Source: Entophlyctis helioformis (taxonomy: Eukaryota; Chytridiomycota; Chytridiomycetes; Chytridiales; Chytriomycetaceae). Taken from it: a DNA stretch of 64,000 bases. The notes under the pieces were generated by a model. The model was not told the DNA's origin. It made no database searches and saw only the letters and a list, made by a program, of their open reading frames with translations. Positions within the stretch are counted from its first letter, which is position 1; every line of letters begins with the position of its first letter. Made by a program: the position numbers and the translations under genes. This document shows, in pieces, positions 24,132 to 36,790 of the stretch. The DNA lies in the NCBI GenBank assembly GCA_025526915.1, contig JAHLKH010000056.1, positions 62,001 through 126,000 of the forward strand, given 5' to 3'.

Positions 24132-27100
24132 TTAATTCGAATTGGTGCGCTGCCGTCGGCTGTCGACAATCTGGCTCAGCACCTTCTTCTTGAACCCGTC
24201 CCACTCCTTGCGCTCCATGAACGCGTCCTGCAGCCGCTCGACCGGCATGGAAATGACACTCTCCTGGTCCTGCTCGATGATGGTGCGCACGAGCTGCAGT
24301 GGCGCAATCTGTGCAAACTCGAGCTGGGAGATCGTGGCAATGTCCACGCGCGTGTTGGACACGACCGACGCCGCAAACGTCGGCGACTTTTGGTCGCGCA
24401 GGAACTGGATGTATGCGGACCGGTCAAAGTTGAACATGTAGGCCAGTGAGGCGACCGGTGGCAGTGGAGCCGGATTGCGTTGCGCGAAATCGGTGAGGCT
24501 GGACGTGGCTGTGAGCATGGGCAAGGCGGGAAAGTGGTCGCCTGGCTTGAGCTCGCCGATCTGGAGGAGCCGGTCCTCGTACTCTTGTCCTTGTGGTGGG
24601 GGTGGCATGTTTGCATTGAGCGACGCGGATCCCGTAGACGCCTGCGTCCCAGATCCGCCGCTTGCCGTGCTGCCACCACTGCCTCCGATGCCTACAGGTG
24701 CAATCGTCCCGCGCCGCTGAATAACCTTGGGTTTGGCAATAGGCACGCGCTTGATGCAGCGGCATGTGCCCGAGAGGATCCAAAAGACTTGCAGGCTGGG
24801 TGCATCCTGCAGAGCGAGAACCTGCTGTGCCTCGAACGTCTCAAACTGGACAAACGGCAGCAGCTTGGCAATAAAGTCATTGTCAAAGAGCGGGATGTGT
24901 TCGAGTCGCTTGGTGTTGATTTCGATCTGCTGCTTTGTCGAAAGCGCAATCTGTCGTCGTCCAGCAGCACACGGGCATGTCAGCACGGGAACATATGGTA
25001 TGGTCCACCATGCCAGCGCGTTACTCACAGCCCTCATGTCGTCTGTTATGCGTCCAGTCGAGTCAAGCAATGCCTGTCAGTTCGGATGCCTGGTTTCGGC
25101 CAAACGACTCACCATCATCCATACAGAGACTCACTTAGGTCGATGCGCAGCAGGTCGGTTGGCTCGACAGTCGCCACCGAGGCACTGCGCGTGGGACGAA
25201 CATTGGACATTGCCAAGCCGACTGACCCGAGCGTGTCGCCTTTGCCGATAAAGTTAAGCTATGGTGCACACACACACACATAAACAGCTCCAAATGTCAG
25301 CGTTCCACGCCAACGTCTGCACAAGCGACAAGTCCCACGTACCCTGTACTTGAGGTCATCCCATCCTTTGAAAATCTCGATGCGGCCAGACATGATAAAG
25401 TAAAAGCTGTTACAACGGTGTCCTTCCATGAGCAGCAGCTTTGACGCTCGTTGCTGCTCAAGCACCATCACCTCGCACAGCTTGGTGCGCTCGGCAAACG
25501 AAAACGATGCGAACCCACGAAGAGACAGACTGGATGACAAGAGCACTTCCAGTGCTGCCACGGTGGACGGGTCGCGCTGGCCGGGTGGGATCGACAGCAT
25601 GCTGTAAACCTACACCGATGGGCAGTCATTCACTGACGAGTCAACCAACCAACCAACTAACCAGGCAGTCAAGCAGTCAAGCGCACTTACTCGCTCCTTG
25701 ATCATTTGCTCTTCAGCCTCGGCGATTGAGGGAGCAACACCAACAAACGGCCCAGACACAGGCATGGAGCTGCACCCAGCCGAAACAGCCAAGGCAGACT
25801 CCTCGGGGGAGATCCTCAGCAGCAGCTGTATGTCTCCGAGCAGCGCCAAGAGGAACCGTCGGATCCTGAGCCAAAAGAACGCTCGGCTCCACACGCATTT
25901 GGTGCGCTTGAACCGCGACTTGAGGATACTTGCCGCACGTCGCGTGCGTCCAGCAGGCGGCGACGTGACATCGCGCATGGCACCCGACAGCGAGACGGCG
26001 AAACTGTCCATGACGTCTTCATGGTCGTCGTCGTCGTCGTCATCGCGAGAGTACCCATCATCGTCCGAGTTTGACCGCCAGCTGCCGCCGCTGCCTCCAC
26101 TGCCGCTCCGTCGGACGTGGGTGGACTCATGGCGTATACGATCGACCGGTTTCCACGGCTGGCTCCCGTCGACGAGCTCGGGCTCCTCCATCACGACACT
26201 AACGTTGAGCCGGTCGATCCACGAGTCGCCCGAGCTGGACCCGGCCGTGCCCGACATGGGCAGCGCGTGGAAACTGCTATTGGCCGACGACCCGTTGGCG
26301 ATACTGAAGCTGCGGACCGAGCTTGCCAGGTGGTACGACTCGCGTCGGCTCCCGCCACCGACGGATGATGGGCCCGAGCCGCTGCCGCCACTGTAGTTGG
26401 ATCCGATGCTGCTACCGCTGCTGCTGCCGATGCTGCCGGGTATATCCGAGCCGGCGCGTTTGGAGCCAGACTGCTGCGACATGAGGAACCGATGGAATGA
26501 CTCTGAGCGTCGCACGGCATCGTTGGCCGTCTGCTGCAGCGTCATGCGTGCTTGCTGGATATGATCATCGCTGCGACGGCGGTTCTTGGACGTGGATGGC
26601 TGCATGGGCGAGGACACGGACGGGGTGGACACGGACGACGAGGGCGAGAGCGAGCCTTGGACGGGTGAGCCGATCGGACTGGATGACGTGACCAGCGGCG
26701 CAAGATAGGCCGGCTGCGGCTGGCGTGAGCCTTGGGAGCTGCTACGAGCGTACACAACATCCAGTGGGGAGACCGCGTTGGGTGATGATGCAATGCGCGC
26801 GCTGACGGCAGGTGATGTCAATCGGCGCGACGGGAACGTGGACGAAGGAGATGTGCCTGGCGGCGACGGCGTCAACGCGTGCTGCTGTAGCGCCAGCGTC
26901 CGCACGTCGGACACCTGGTTTGGCGTGTTGGCGATGCTGGGCATGAATGTGGGTGAGTCTGGCGCAGAGATGGTTTGAGGCGTCTTCAGTTTGGGGCGGT
27001 ACGGAACCGACGGCGCGCCACCTGTAAAGACTGTCGAGTCGACGGTTGTCACGAGGGCTTTTGGAAGCAACGATGCGGTAGCTGCACCGAGCCGATGCTC

Positions 27101-28994
27101 TGGAGGTGACATTGGACTGGGCGAAATGCTTGGTCGATTGTGTAACAAGGGCTGTCTTGTGGCTGGCGGCGACTTGGATGCCTGCGCGGAGTTCTGCGCA
27201 ATGTCGAGTTGTGAAAGGCGGACAGGAGCACCAAAGACGGACGGCTGGAGTGCTGCGTTGCTCATCAGAGAGCCTTGGCGTCTGACACGCGGTGAGCGGA
27301 CGGTGGGCGACATGGACGTGTTTGGAGGCGATTTACTGCCGACTTGTGCCGACAGGCCGCTCGGTCCTAGCGCAGTCGGACAAGGTCCAGTGGCCCCGGT
27401 AGGCGTGGTTGGTGATGGATTGTTGGCTGCATTGGCTTGGTTGCCAACCAGACTGGTGAGGATGCGTGTGAGGTTGCTCAGCTGTGTTGAATTGTCTGTC
27501 CGTGAACGTCGCTGCGACGTGCTTGCTGGCGGAGAAACGGCATCTGGTTGAGCCGCTGTGCTTGGAATGGGGGTGCCGCTTACCAGATTGCCTGCAACAT
27601 GGCTAGTGGGTGCACCGGTGCTGTAGTTGTTGGGCGGTGACAGCGGCCGATCGCGACTTGCGCGATGGATGCCTGCGGTTGGCGGTGGGTTAGGCGTCCA
27701 TGTGTGCTGCGAGCCTGGCGCGGCCGGCACAGACGCAGTCGCACCACCCACGATCGCTGCTCCAGACGACGCTGCACTGGCTGGCGGTGCACCTGAGCTG
27801 GTTCTGCTGCCGTCTTGATTCTTGGATCCGGCAGAAGAAGGAGGGCTGATGGGCGTCTTTCCTCCACCAGACGACATTCCAGATCCCATCCCAGACAGCC
27901 CCAGGCCAGACAACGCTCCCGTGGCAGCAACTGTCGACTGTGGGAGCGACGCCACAGTTCCAGACGCGGGCCTGCCGGTCGCTCCTGCTGTTGATGCTGG
28001 TGGTGGCTGTGCTGGTGGAGATGCAGCAGACGAAGATGGCAGGCGCAAACGGCGCAAGATGCTCAAGCCGCCAGACGTATTGGCTGGCTGCGCCGCAGCC
28101 GATGCAGACGCCGACAGCAGCCCCTTGTCGCCAGACCCGAGCGGCGTTGTGGGGCTGACCACGGCCGATGTGGAGAGCGGTGGCTCCGGATCTGCCGTGT
28201 CGGTGTGCATGGCAGGGCCAAGAATTGTGCTCGGACTCGGGCTGGGGCCTGGGCTTGGGCCTGGGCTCGGCGATGCCGGGCCGTTGTTTATGCTTCCATG
28301 GCTCCGCAGGCTGCTATTGATGCTGACGGCGCTGAGCGTGTCGCCCAGCGAGAGGGCCTGTGGATCGGATGGCAGCCCTGCTGCAAGACGGGACGTTGTG
28401 GACGAGCGACGCGGCGCGCCGGTGTAGCTGCTGCGGCGAGAGAGCTGTGACTGCTGCTGCTGCTGCTGTTGTTGCTGTTGCTGTTGCGGCTGCTGCTGCG
28501 GCTGCGATTGGCGCTGTTTGAGTTGCGACTGCTGCTGTGGCTGGATGTCCAGCGCCAGCTGAATCGACTGCGGCTGCAGCGTCAGCGGCACGCCTTTGCC
28601 AACCGACGAGGACCGGCGGGCAATGGTGTAGCTCGCTGGTGCGGCGCCGTGCTGGTGCCGGCGCAGGTACAGGTGCTGATGCCGGTGCAGACGGCCGAGA
28701 TGCCGCAGATCCACTCGAGTGCGATGACGACGCGCTCAACGATCCCGCTCCTGCGGCTGTTCCTGGTGCTGCTCCCTGGTGGATTGGCGTCCCTGGCGCG
28801 CCAGATGGTGGCGTGGAGTGTGTCGCAGTGTGATCAGGCCCAGCAGATGCGGCAGGGCTGAGCGGTACGCCTTGCGGAGCAGCGCCAGATCCGCCAGTCG
28901 CAGCGAGCATGGTGCCTGGCTTCGTCGATGCATCTTTCTTGGCAGATGCGATGCCAGCCAAGTGACCCAGAGCAGCGGGTAGGGGGCTCCGCAT
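24132..28994 (-). CDS. Long cyclic-nucleotide-binding domain protein (CNBD2-like)
   Basis: Start ATG is at 28994 (MRSPLPAALGHLAGIAS). Exon 1 (to 25691) encodes over 1000 Ser/Pro-rich residues with a polyglutamine run, a poly-Asp patch and a basic amphipathic segment (SRFKRTKCVWSRAFFWLRIRR). Exons 25343-25609, 25135-25258 and 24132-24950 carry the cNMP-binding beta-roll: FASFSFAERTKLCEVM, LLLMEGHRCNSFYFIMSGRIE, then FIGKGDTLGSVGLA and RSASVATVEPTDLLRI. A second, more divergent roll follows (HIPLFDNDFIAKLLPFVQF). The canonical phosphate-binding Arg-Ala pair is not evident, so ligand binding is unproven. The frame shifts once near 28650, and the last intron is one base out of phase. Confidence 0.75.
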
Positions 28995-29256
28995 CGAATA
29001 GTTAGTCGGCGGTATGCTGGAAAAGTGCGACCGATGTTCTTGTGGATTTGGTGGCACAAGCCTTTGGTTGGCTGGCAGGGCCATGGATCGACAAAGACAG
29101 ACAGAACCTCCAGCATCGATCTCTTCATTCCTCGGACAATGCAGCGCGGGAGAGCATCCGGTGGCTTCAGAGGCATCCGGGGGTTCGGGACAGCAAAGCA
29201 AACAATCCAGTGCCCGAGTCCCCAGAGTACGAGAGCGCTGTGCAGACGAACCCAGC

Positions 29257-30721
29257 CTACTCGTAGATGGCGCCGTATCCGCGAATGCCCTCTGCAAAGT
29301 TCCACTCTGTGGACAGCGAGTAAGGCGCTGTGATGGACACGCCAGAGGCGTTGACGGTGGCACGTTGGATCTGGAAACAGCATCCATTAAGCATGCCGAT
29401 CCACGGTGTGAGGGCAAAATTGGCGCAGATTGGCGTGGCGATCGGCAGACAACAGCAACAAAGAGCGTACCTTGTTGAGCGAGCGGGCGTCGCGGTAAAA
29501 GAGAACGCGCATGGCATCGTCAAGGATCTTGATGGCGTCTGCCTCTGTCAGCTCGTGCTCGTGGCCCTCGACGGCTTTGCGAAGCAGCGGTTGCGCAATG
29601 TATGCGCCGTAGCCGGTCGCAATGGTAGACGAGTGGTACGTCGTGCCGTGCAGATCAACGTAGCCCAGATAGTGCTCTCCGTTTCGGTATCCGCCCACAA
29701 CCAGCGAGTTCCAGAGCGGGTTGTGCTGGGATCTGCGGTTGTACATGACACGCGACAGAAACTCAAAGATGTGGCCGGGATGGAGGTTGTGGCCGTCGTC
29801 CTTTGTGTACTCGTCAATGCTGCATGCGCGAGGGGATCGCCCACAAGTGTCAGCAGGATAGCTTGGCACTATGCAACGCGCCAAGAGGCAGGCTCTGCAG
29901 GGAGTTTGGGCAACTCACATGCGGTTGTTGATCATGTGCTGCAGGTGCTGCCAGTCGGACATGTCTCCAGACGCGCCAACAACGGTCTGGTCGCCAAAGC
30001 CAACGAGACGCTCCATGTCGCGGATCTGGGCAAGCGAGCCATACGATGCTGCGTGTGGCGATCGGGTTAGACGCTGCGCGAGAGGAGGATGCAAGGGGCA
30101 GACATGGGCATCGGCACGGGTAGGATAGACAGGCAATACAGGGCAGGGCAGCTTACCAAGGGTGTCGGCAGCAAGCATGATGCCGTCCTTGTACTTGATG
30201 CCCAGAACGGACGTGCCAGTCACAATCGGCTGCCTGGACGTGGACAGGGCACACGCAGCAGCATGGTCAGCATGTCAGGTCCTCGGATGGTGTGCTGTCG
30301 CATTGGCTTGGCTGCGGCCAGATCGGCCAGAATGGCCAGGGCAGGATGCTGCCGTCGCGACTGCTGCCAGCAGACCTGCGCATGCACATGCGATGCAGGG
30401 GCAGGGGCAGGGGCAGGGGCATGGCCAGGATGCTCGCCCACAGCAGGGCAGGCAGCAAGCCTGCTGGCACACACAGACACGGGCAGACAGACACGGGCAG
30501 ACAGACACGGGCAGACAGACACGGGCAGACAGACATGGGCGGGCAGACAGACAGACAAGGGTGTGGGCTACGCACTGTGTGTACGTCACGGGCTTGCCAA
30601 ACTGCGCCTTGGGGTCGCGGCGGACGTCGCTCGAGTAGGTGCCTGGGAAGTAGTCCTGCGACGTCAGCATGTCGCCGTCGCGGCTGCGGGGCTGTCCCCA
30701 GTTGCCTGGAAAGTGGTCCAT
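29257..30721 (-). CDS. PRE4: 20S proteasome subunit beta-7 (PRE4/PSMB4)
   Basis: Five exons (30585-30721, 30157-30233, 29919-30048, 29471-29819, 29257-29370) join in frame to 268 aa. Family features are TQPIVTGTSVLGIKYKDG after the propeptide, GASGDMSDWQHLQH, the MYNRRSQHNPLWNSLVVGGY block, ATGYGAYIAQPLLR and the MRVLFYRDARSLN region. Beta-7 is a non-catalytic subunit of the core particle; its mature N-terminus is Thr but lacks the catalytic environment. Intron 1 is 351 bp and holds a run of 14-bp repeats. The length matches the family (human 264). Confidence 0.97.
30476..30552. repeat. 14-bp tandem repeat inside PRE4 intron 1
   Basis: Four to five near-perfect head-to-tail copies of ACACGGGCAGACAG lie wholly within the intron and end in a shorter GACAGACA run. 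No spacers are present, so this is a minisatellite. Confidence 0.85.
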
Positions 30722-31039
30722 GGCTGGCTGGCTGGCTTGTCTTGGTGGTTGCTGTTGCTACTGCTGCTGCTGCTGTTGCAGACGTTCAAGGCAAGCGAGA
30801 TTGTGCGACGCGACAAGGGTCACGCTCCGGTCGCTGAGCACCTGCCACGCTTGCCACTCGGCGATCCAGTGTGCAGGCCGGGAGGCTTCCCGGCCGGACA
30901 CGCCCACCGCCTGACACCTTGCAGCCACCATGCCCGCTCGGCATGCAAGGAGCCCAACCACCACCTAGAAAACGATTCTTCGTCCAGCTCTTATTGTTCT
31001 TCTTGCCCAACTACGTCGTCACAACAGAAAGAAAATCAT
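30722..31039. other. Intergenic region between TAF12 and PRE4
   Basis: The 318 bp lie between the PRE4 start and the TAF12 stop, both on the minus strand. They must contain the PRE4 promoter and the TAF12 3' end. A CTG/TTG-rich run lies near 30755-30780. No coding segment is seen. Confidence 0.4.
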
Positions 31040-34000
31040 CTACAGTCGCCCGTCGTCGACATCAATCTCGCCGTCCTCAATCTCTCCATCTTCCTCCTCG
31101 TCATCGTCGTCGCGCGCAGCACTCCCCCGGCCGCCGCCGTCACCCACATCCATGCCCTCGTCATCATCATCCTCGCCGTCATCGTCGTCTGGCTCGGCAT
31201 CATCCGCGTCCTCGTCGTGGGCTCTGGACCCTGTCAGATGCCCGTGTCGCTTGACATCAAGATCTCCAGGAACAGCATCCGCGTCATGGCCGGCTGCAGC
31301 CCCAGTCGCAATAGCAGCAGTGCCAGTGGCAACAGAGAGCCCATTGACATACTGCCCCTCATGATGTGCCGACTGCCCGTTCGCGACTGTCGGTATGGCG
31401 CTGCCGCTCTCAATAACCTCTTCGCCCAGCATCAGCAATCCTCCGTTTGCGTCTCCAGGTGCCGGCCCATGCCCTGACCCCAACCCCGACGCGCCACCAG
31501 CCATCGCATCGCCCATCACAACGTCGCCATCCGGTCTCCCACCATTCTCGCCATCAGCAGACAGTGACGACCCAGACGTGCCTTCGAGCCCAGGCGGCCC
31601 ACCATCGCCGTTGCTCGTCCCTGCATTCTCCCGCGCAGCTTCCGCAGCCTCTACAACAGCCTCGGCCTCGTCCGCCGCTTTCCGCGCCGCCAGGGCCCGC
31701 ATCGCAGTCGCCATTGCACGCTCCCGTCGGACACGCTGCACGGCCGCAAACCGCGTCTGGTGCGACAGGGTCGGTGCCAGTTTCCTCGGCCCTCCTAACG
31801 CAGCCTGCACAGGTCCAGATCCCTGCTCGGTCGCGTATCCGGGTATCCTGAGGTTCCAATGCCGCTCTGTGCACCACCCCATCCCATAAACACGTCCGAG
31901 GATCAGCACGGCGGGCGGGCATGCCAAAAAGCAGGGGCAAGCGAGACGCAGCGACACGCACCAAGCTCAAGCTGTACGTCCTTGACTTCCAGCCGCGACC
32001 CGTCGCGATGCTTGGCTGCCTTGCAAGCGCGGAACGCCACGCGCTCAATAAACTGATCAGCGACCGTCAGCAGCACCTGCCATAGCACACGCGTGTCAGT
32101 ATCGCTCGCACGCTCGCACACACGCACACACAAGACCCTCACCTCCTCCATCTCAGGATCAAGTTTCTGCGTCGGGTCAACCTGGCTGACCAGCATCTGC
32201 AGCTTGCGTTTGCGCTGCCGGCCAAACACGGGCAGGTCCAGCTCGGCCGGCCGGCGGTACAGACTGCTGTCCAAATACTGCTCACGCCGCCGGCCGTACG
32301 ACGCCGCTGCCGAAGCCGATGCAGCCGCCGACACGCCGGCCACCGAATCAAGCGTAGACTTGAGGATGACAGACAGCGGCCCATGGGCATTGCCATTGGC
32401 GCTGGCACCGGCACCGGCACCTGGCGCACGCACACCTGCAGTCGACGCAGCTGCCAAGGAGACGACTGGACTCGTGAGCGACCGTGTTGTGTCGGCGTCG
32501 CTTCCAGTCGTAGACCCGCCAGGAGTGTCAAGAAACCCATGCAATGGCTGCAGGGAAAACACGCGTGTCGCCAGCTGCGGCGCCGACGGAAAGAATGGCG
32601 GTCCCTTGGGCGGTGCATACGTGGTCGTCTGTGCTTGCGGCTGCTGCTGGCTGCCGTGACCGCCACCCGCAGCCAGCTGTGCGGCAATCTGCGCCGTCAG
32701 GCCACCACCAGAAGCAGCAGCACCAGCAGCACCAGCACCGATCCCCACATTGCCTCCGCCAAGACCGGCCCGCCCGAGCAGAGCAGCCTGCTGCGAGCGT
32801 GCCATCTGTGCAGCCGTGGCAAGACCGCCGCTAGTCGCCCCGCCTGCAACTCGCCCGCCATGGACGCCAAGCGACCCTGCAAGCCCAGCAAGTGCAGCAG
32901 CATTGCTTCCCGCCGCTGCGCCATTCGCACCGGCTCCGCCTGCCAACTGCCGATTCCAGTTCCCAATCTCCTTTTCGATGTTCGCCCGCGTGGTCAAGAG
33001 CGCTTCGCGCGTCACAGGCTCCAGATCCCCATGCGTCAGCGTCTCCTCAATCTCGCGCAGCTGGTTGGTAAACGTCGCGATCCCTTGCTGAATCAGTTGT
33101 GGGTTGTTTGAACCAGCATTTCCTGCGCCTGCATTCGCTGCATTCGCCGCATTCAGCTGTTGCTGTTGCTGTTGTCTTTGCCGCTCCTGCTGCTGTAACA
33201 AAAGTTGCTGTTGTTGCTGTTGAGCCTGCACCTGTGCTTGCGCCTGAGCCTGAGCCTGTTGTTGTTGCAGCAACAACTGCTGCTGTTGCTGTTGATTTTG
33301 CTGATTCTGTTGGCTCTGCTGCTGCGCCTGCTGTGCCTGGATGGCAGCCATGATGCTCTTCATGGGAGCCATATTGCCCGTTATGGTTGCATTGCGCATC
33401 ACGGCCATGACCTGCTGCGCCATGAGTGGATTCGTTGTCGTGAGGTTTCGAATAAACTCGTTTAACGCTGCCGACGTGATGGCCGGTTGCTGCTGCTGCT
33501 GCTGTTGCTGATGTTGCTGCTGCTGTTGCTGCCCTTGCCCACTGTTGACACTATTCGCGTTATTATCGGCTCCGTTGCCAAGCGCGGTGCCGTCAGAATC
33601 GGCCGTGTTGAGAGAAGATGCCATGCTGGTGTTGTTGGCAGCCGCAGCCGCAGCCGCAATAGCAATGGCGCGCTGTTGTGGCGAGATCTGCTGAGGTGGA
33701 GATCCCTGCGGCAAAGACTGTGCAGCCACGGGCGGCGATCCTTGTCCCATGGCCTGCCCCATCGCCTGGGATTGAGCCTGAGCCTGAATCTGAGCCTGAG
33801 CCTGAGCCTGGCCCAATGCCTGCGATTGCAGCTGGAGTTGCAGTTGCATCTGCTGGATCTGCTGCTGCGACAGTGGCTGTTGCTGAGCCTGGGCCTGGGC
33901 CTGGATTGCTTGCTGGAGCCTGAGCTGCTGCTGTTGTTGTTGTTGTTGTTGCTGCTGTTGCTGCTGCTGGAGATGCGCTTGCAACAGCGCCGGATTGTTG

Positions 34001-34794
34001 GCAAACGCGGCCAAAGCGCTTGTCGAGGGCACAGACCCGGGCGGCATCTGAATGCCGTTCTGTGTCTGCATCTGGGCAGCCAGCTGCTGCTGCTGTAAAA
34101 GCTGTTGGATCTGTTGGGCGGTCGTCGGCTGAAGTTGCTGCTGCTGCTGGAGCTGGAGCTGCTGTTGCTGGGCAGCCAACGACAGCTGCTGGGCCGGCAT
34201 CTGGCCGCGCTGGATGGCATTGATCTGCATCTGCACGGTCTGGTACTGGCGCATCAGCAGGTTCTGCTGCTGGGTGGTGCCGCCCGTCAGCTGCTGCTGC
34301 TGGATCTGGGACTTGAGATGCAGGAGGATCTGGCTTAGGCGAGCAATCTCTTGGGCGTGGTGGGCAGCGGGCTGGGCATTCGCAGTCGAGCCGGCAGCGA
34401 CAGCAGGCGACATGCCGTTGATGGCGACGGCAGCACCGCCGGCCGCGGCAGGTGTTTGGGGCGACATGCCGAGTGCAGCAGAGGCAGCCGCGACGGCCTG
34501 CTGTTGCTGTTGCTGTTGCTGTTGATGCTGCTGCAGAAGGCCGATGTTGAGCATGGCCTGGTTGAGGGCAGCATTCACAGCAGCGGTGTTGGACGACGAA
34601 GACGACGATGAAGACGACGACAGCGCTGGGCCGGCGAGGGCGGTGGGGCCGGCCGCCGCAGCACCGGCCGTGGCGCCAGAGGCGGCCAGCTGGGCAGACG
34701 CAGCAGCAGACGCAGCAGCAGTGCCGCCTTGCAAGACGCCAAGAGCAGCCATTGCGGCGGCCTGGCTGTTGGGGCCGCCGGCGTTGTGGGCCAT
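31040..34794 (-). CDS. TAF12: TAF12, TFIID/SAGA histone-fold subunit, very long form
   Basis: Three exons (32143-34794, 31962-32076, 31040-31866) join in frame to 1197 aa. The histone fold spans all three: KRKLQMLVSQVDPTQKLDPE, VLLTVADQFIERVAFRACK, AAKHRDGSRLEVKDVQLEL, then ERHWNLRIPGY. TAF12 pairs with TAF4 in TFIID and with Ada1 in SAGA. The first ~800 residues are Gln/Ala-rich with repeated polyglutamine runs. The last ~200 end in a strongly acidic tail (EPDDDDGEDDDDEG, EEEDGEIEDGEIDVDD). Human TAF12 is about 160 aa and the yeast form about 540, so this is unusually large. Open frame continues upstream of 34794 but only through a CA microsatellite. Confidence 0.93.
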
Positions 34795-35157
34795 GATGGC
34801 TGGGACAGGGGCTGGAGGAGGGGTTGGAGCAGGGGCTGGAGGAGCGATGCTGTGTCTGTGTGTCTGTGTGTCTGCGGGGGCGGGCGAGGAGAGCGCGGTG
34901 GTGGTGGTGGTGGTGGTGGTGGTGGCCGAATGGCGTTTGTTGGAAAGCGAGCAAGGTGGCGACGACGACGGCGACGCTGCAGGCGAGCAGCAGAGCGCTG
35001 GCTGGCTGGCTGGCTGGCTGGATGCAGATGGATTGCCGGACACAGATGCTTGTACGCAGATGGACGCACGCAGATGGACGCACGCAGCTTCGCAGAGCAG
35101 AGCATCGCAGAGCATGGACGGGCTGCCTCTGCAGGCGACGCGTGTAGTAGCAGTAGG

Positions 35158-35213
<56 letters not shown>

Positions 35214-35460
35214 AGGCAGGCACACACAGGCAACCGGCAGTGGATCTCTTGCCCAACAGACGCTGCTGCTGCCCGCCGTGCTGGCCCTGTCTGCGATCGG
35301 CGATCCTGGCTGGAGAACGCCATTCACGGCCATGCTTTTACAGGCAAGCGACCCGGAGCTGCCCGCGGCCAAGACACTCAAGGCGCTCAAGGCACTCGCA
35401 GATGCACAGGCGCGCGCCACCGTCTAGCTGCTTTATTCTCTGCAGGTCCATCGCCATGCA
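34795..35460. other. Intergenic region with (CA)n tract
   Basis: The 666 bp hold the TAF12 promoter side and the 3' flank of the cytochrome b5 gene. They include GTGGTGGTG and GCTGGCTGG runs near 34905 and 35000 and a long CA repeat. No protein-like frame is present. Confidence 0.45.
35159..35210. repeat. (CA)26 microsatellite
   Basis: Twenty-six uninterrupted CA dinucleotides lie about 365 bp upstream of the TAF12 start codon. Read on the minus strand they give a spurious CVCVCV frame fused to TAF12. Confidence 0.95.
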
Positions 35461-36400
35461 TCACGACTTGACCAGATACCCGATCCAGCACTTGTCCAGC
35501 ACCATGTCCACATTGACCCACGGATGCACCTTCATCAGCAGCTCCGTCGCGTCTTTGCCCGCGCCGCGCATCAGCTGCCCGTTGCCGCCGGGGTGGAACC
35601 CGACATACGGCGTGACGTTGTACACCTTGCCGTGCACGGCCATCCACAGATCGTCGCGGCTGCGGTGCTGCGCCAGGTCGGCGAGCGTGAAGCGGGCCAG
35701 CTGTGTGTGTCCGGCGCGCAGATCGGCGCCCGAGGCCTTGAGCTTGGCCCAGTCGAGCGGCGAGTGGCCGGGCTCGAGAGGGACTTTGCGGCGCGGCGCG
35801 CTGGAGCCGAGGCGAGCGATGCCTGGTGCTGTGGACGAGCGATCGCTGGACGACGAGACGCGCTGGGGGCCGCCGAGCATGGGGAACATGTCGGCTGGGC
35901 TGATGGTGGGCTGCGTGGGCTGTGTGGGCTGTGTGGGCTGCGTCGATCCACGGGCCAGCGGCGGTGGCATGTGCGATGCCGGCTGTGACGGCATGGAATG
36001 CGGCTGTGGTTGAAGCGGCCGTGGCGCGCCGACAGGCACTCGGAAGACCGGGGCGGTCTGCTGCTGCACTTGCTGCACTTGCTGCCGCTGTTGATGGATC
36101 AGGACGGCGGACGAGGGCCGCAGCAGAGCAGAGTCCACTTGTGGCTGGCCGTCGTCTTGGCCGTCGTCTCGGCTGTCGGCATTGTCTTGGCTGTCACCAT
36201 CTGCAGCGGCAACGGCGACGGGCGACAGCTTCCGTCAGCGAGTCTGCTGCGCCATCCAGCTGCCCGCTGCTGCCCGTCTCTGCATCCACAAAGACATCGT
36301 CGGCGTCGCTGCTCTGCCGGCTGCCGTCGCTGTCGCCGCTGTCGTCGGCAACGTCGGCATCCGACAGCGTCAGCCGTGGCAGGGCCGCGTTGATGTCCAT
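35461..36400 (-). CDS. Cytochrome b5-domain protein (NCB5OR/Irc21-like)
   Basis: The best start is the ATG at 36400 (MDINAALPRLTLSDADV). One extra base near 36228 must be removed to join this to the main frame, giving 312 aa. The N-terminal two thirds are low-complexity, including QPTQPTQPT repeats. Next comes the SPLDWAKLKASG motif that precedes the domain in Irc21 and NCB5OR. The b5 fold has DDLWMAVHGKVYNVTPY, the haem-ligand motif FHPGGNGQLMRGAGKDATELL and VHPWVNVDMVLDKCWIG. The two haem-ligating His are those of HPGG and VHPW. No reductase domain or membrane anchor follows, so it would need an external electron donor. Confidence 0.85.
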
Positions 36401-36790
36401 CGGCAGTTCCGGCAACGCACGGAAAAGTGAGAGAGCAGCGAGATCGATCCGAGGCCGGCGCGGTGCGGGCAGGCTCGTGCATCGAGGGCAATGGCCCACA
36501 GGGCAAGGCGTGAGCTGCCTTCTGGCCGTGTCTGGCCGTGACTGGCCATGCAGCCCATGCCGCGCGGTGTCGCTCGTCGCTGTTCGTCGCTGCGCCTTGA
36601 GTTTCTGCGCCTTGAGTTGCCGCGCCGAGTTGCCGCGACGCCTTGGCCGCGTTTTTTTGTTTGCGGTTGTTCCCCCCCATCCACTGCCGAGCACATCCAG
36701 CCCCGCAGACAGACAGGCAGACAGGCAGACAGGCAGCCGCACACCCACAACAAACACCACAACCACCACAACCACAACAGCAGCAGCAAG
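36401..36790. promoter_or_regulatory. Divergent promoter region, cyt b5 gene / RLI1
   Basis: The 390 bp lie between divergent start codons. Repeated CGCCTTGAG units occur near 36592-36615, and a GACAGACAGGCAGACAGGCAG run lies just upstream of RLI1. No TATA box is evident. Confidence 0.4.

Noticed and set aside
30476..30552. Regular repeats resembling a CRISPR array
   Set aside because: The units are contiguous 14-mers without spacers inside a spliced intron of a eukaryotic gene.
34795..35256. Upstream extension of the TAF12 frame, including a CVCVCV run
   Set aside because: It is only the translation of a CA microsatellite and flanking low-complexity DNA; the ATG at 34794 gives a sensible start.
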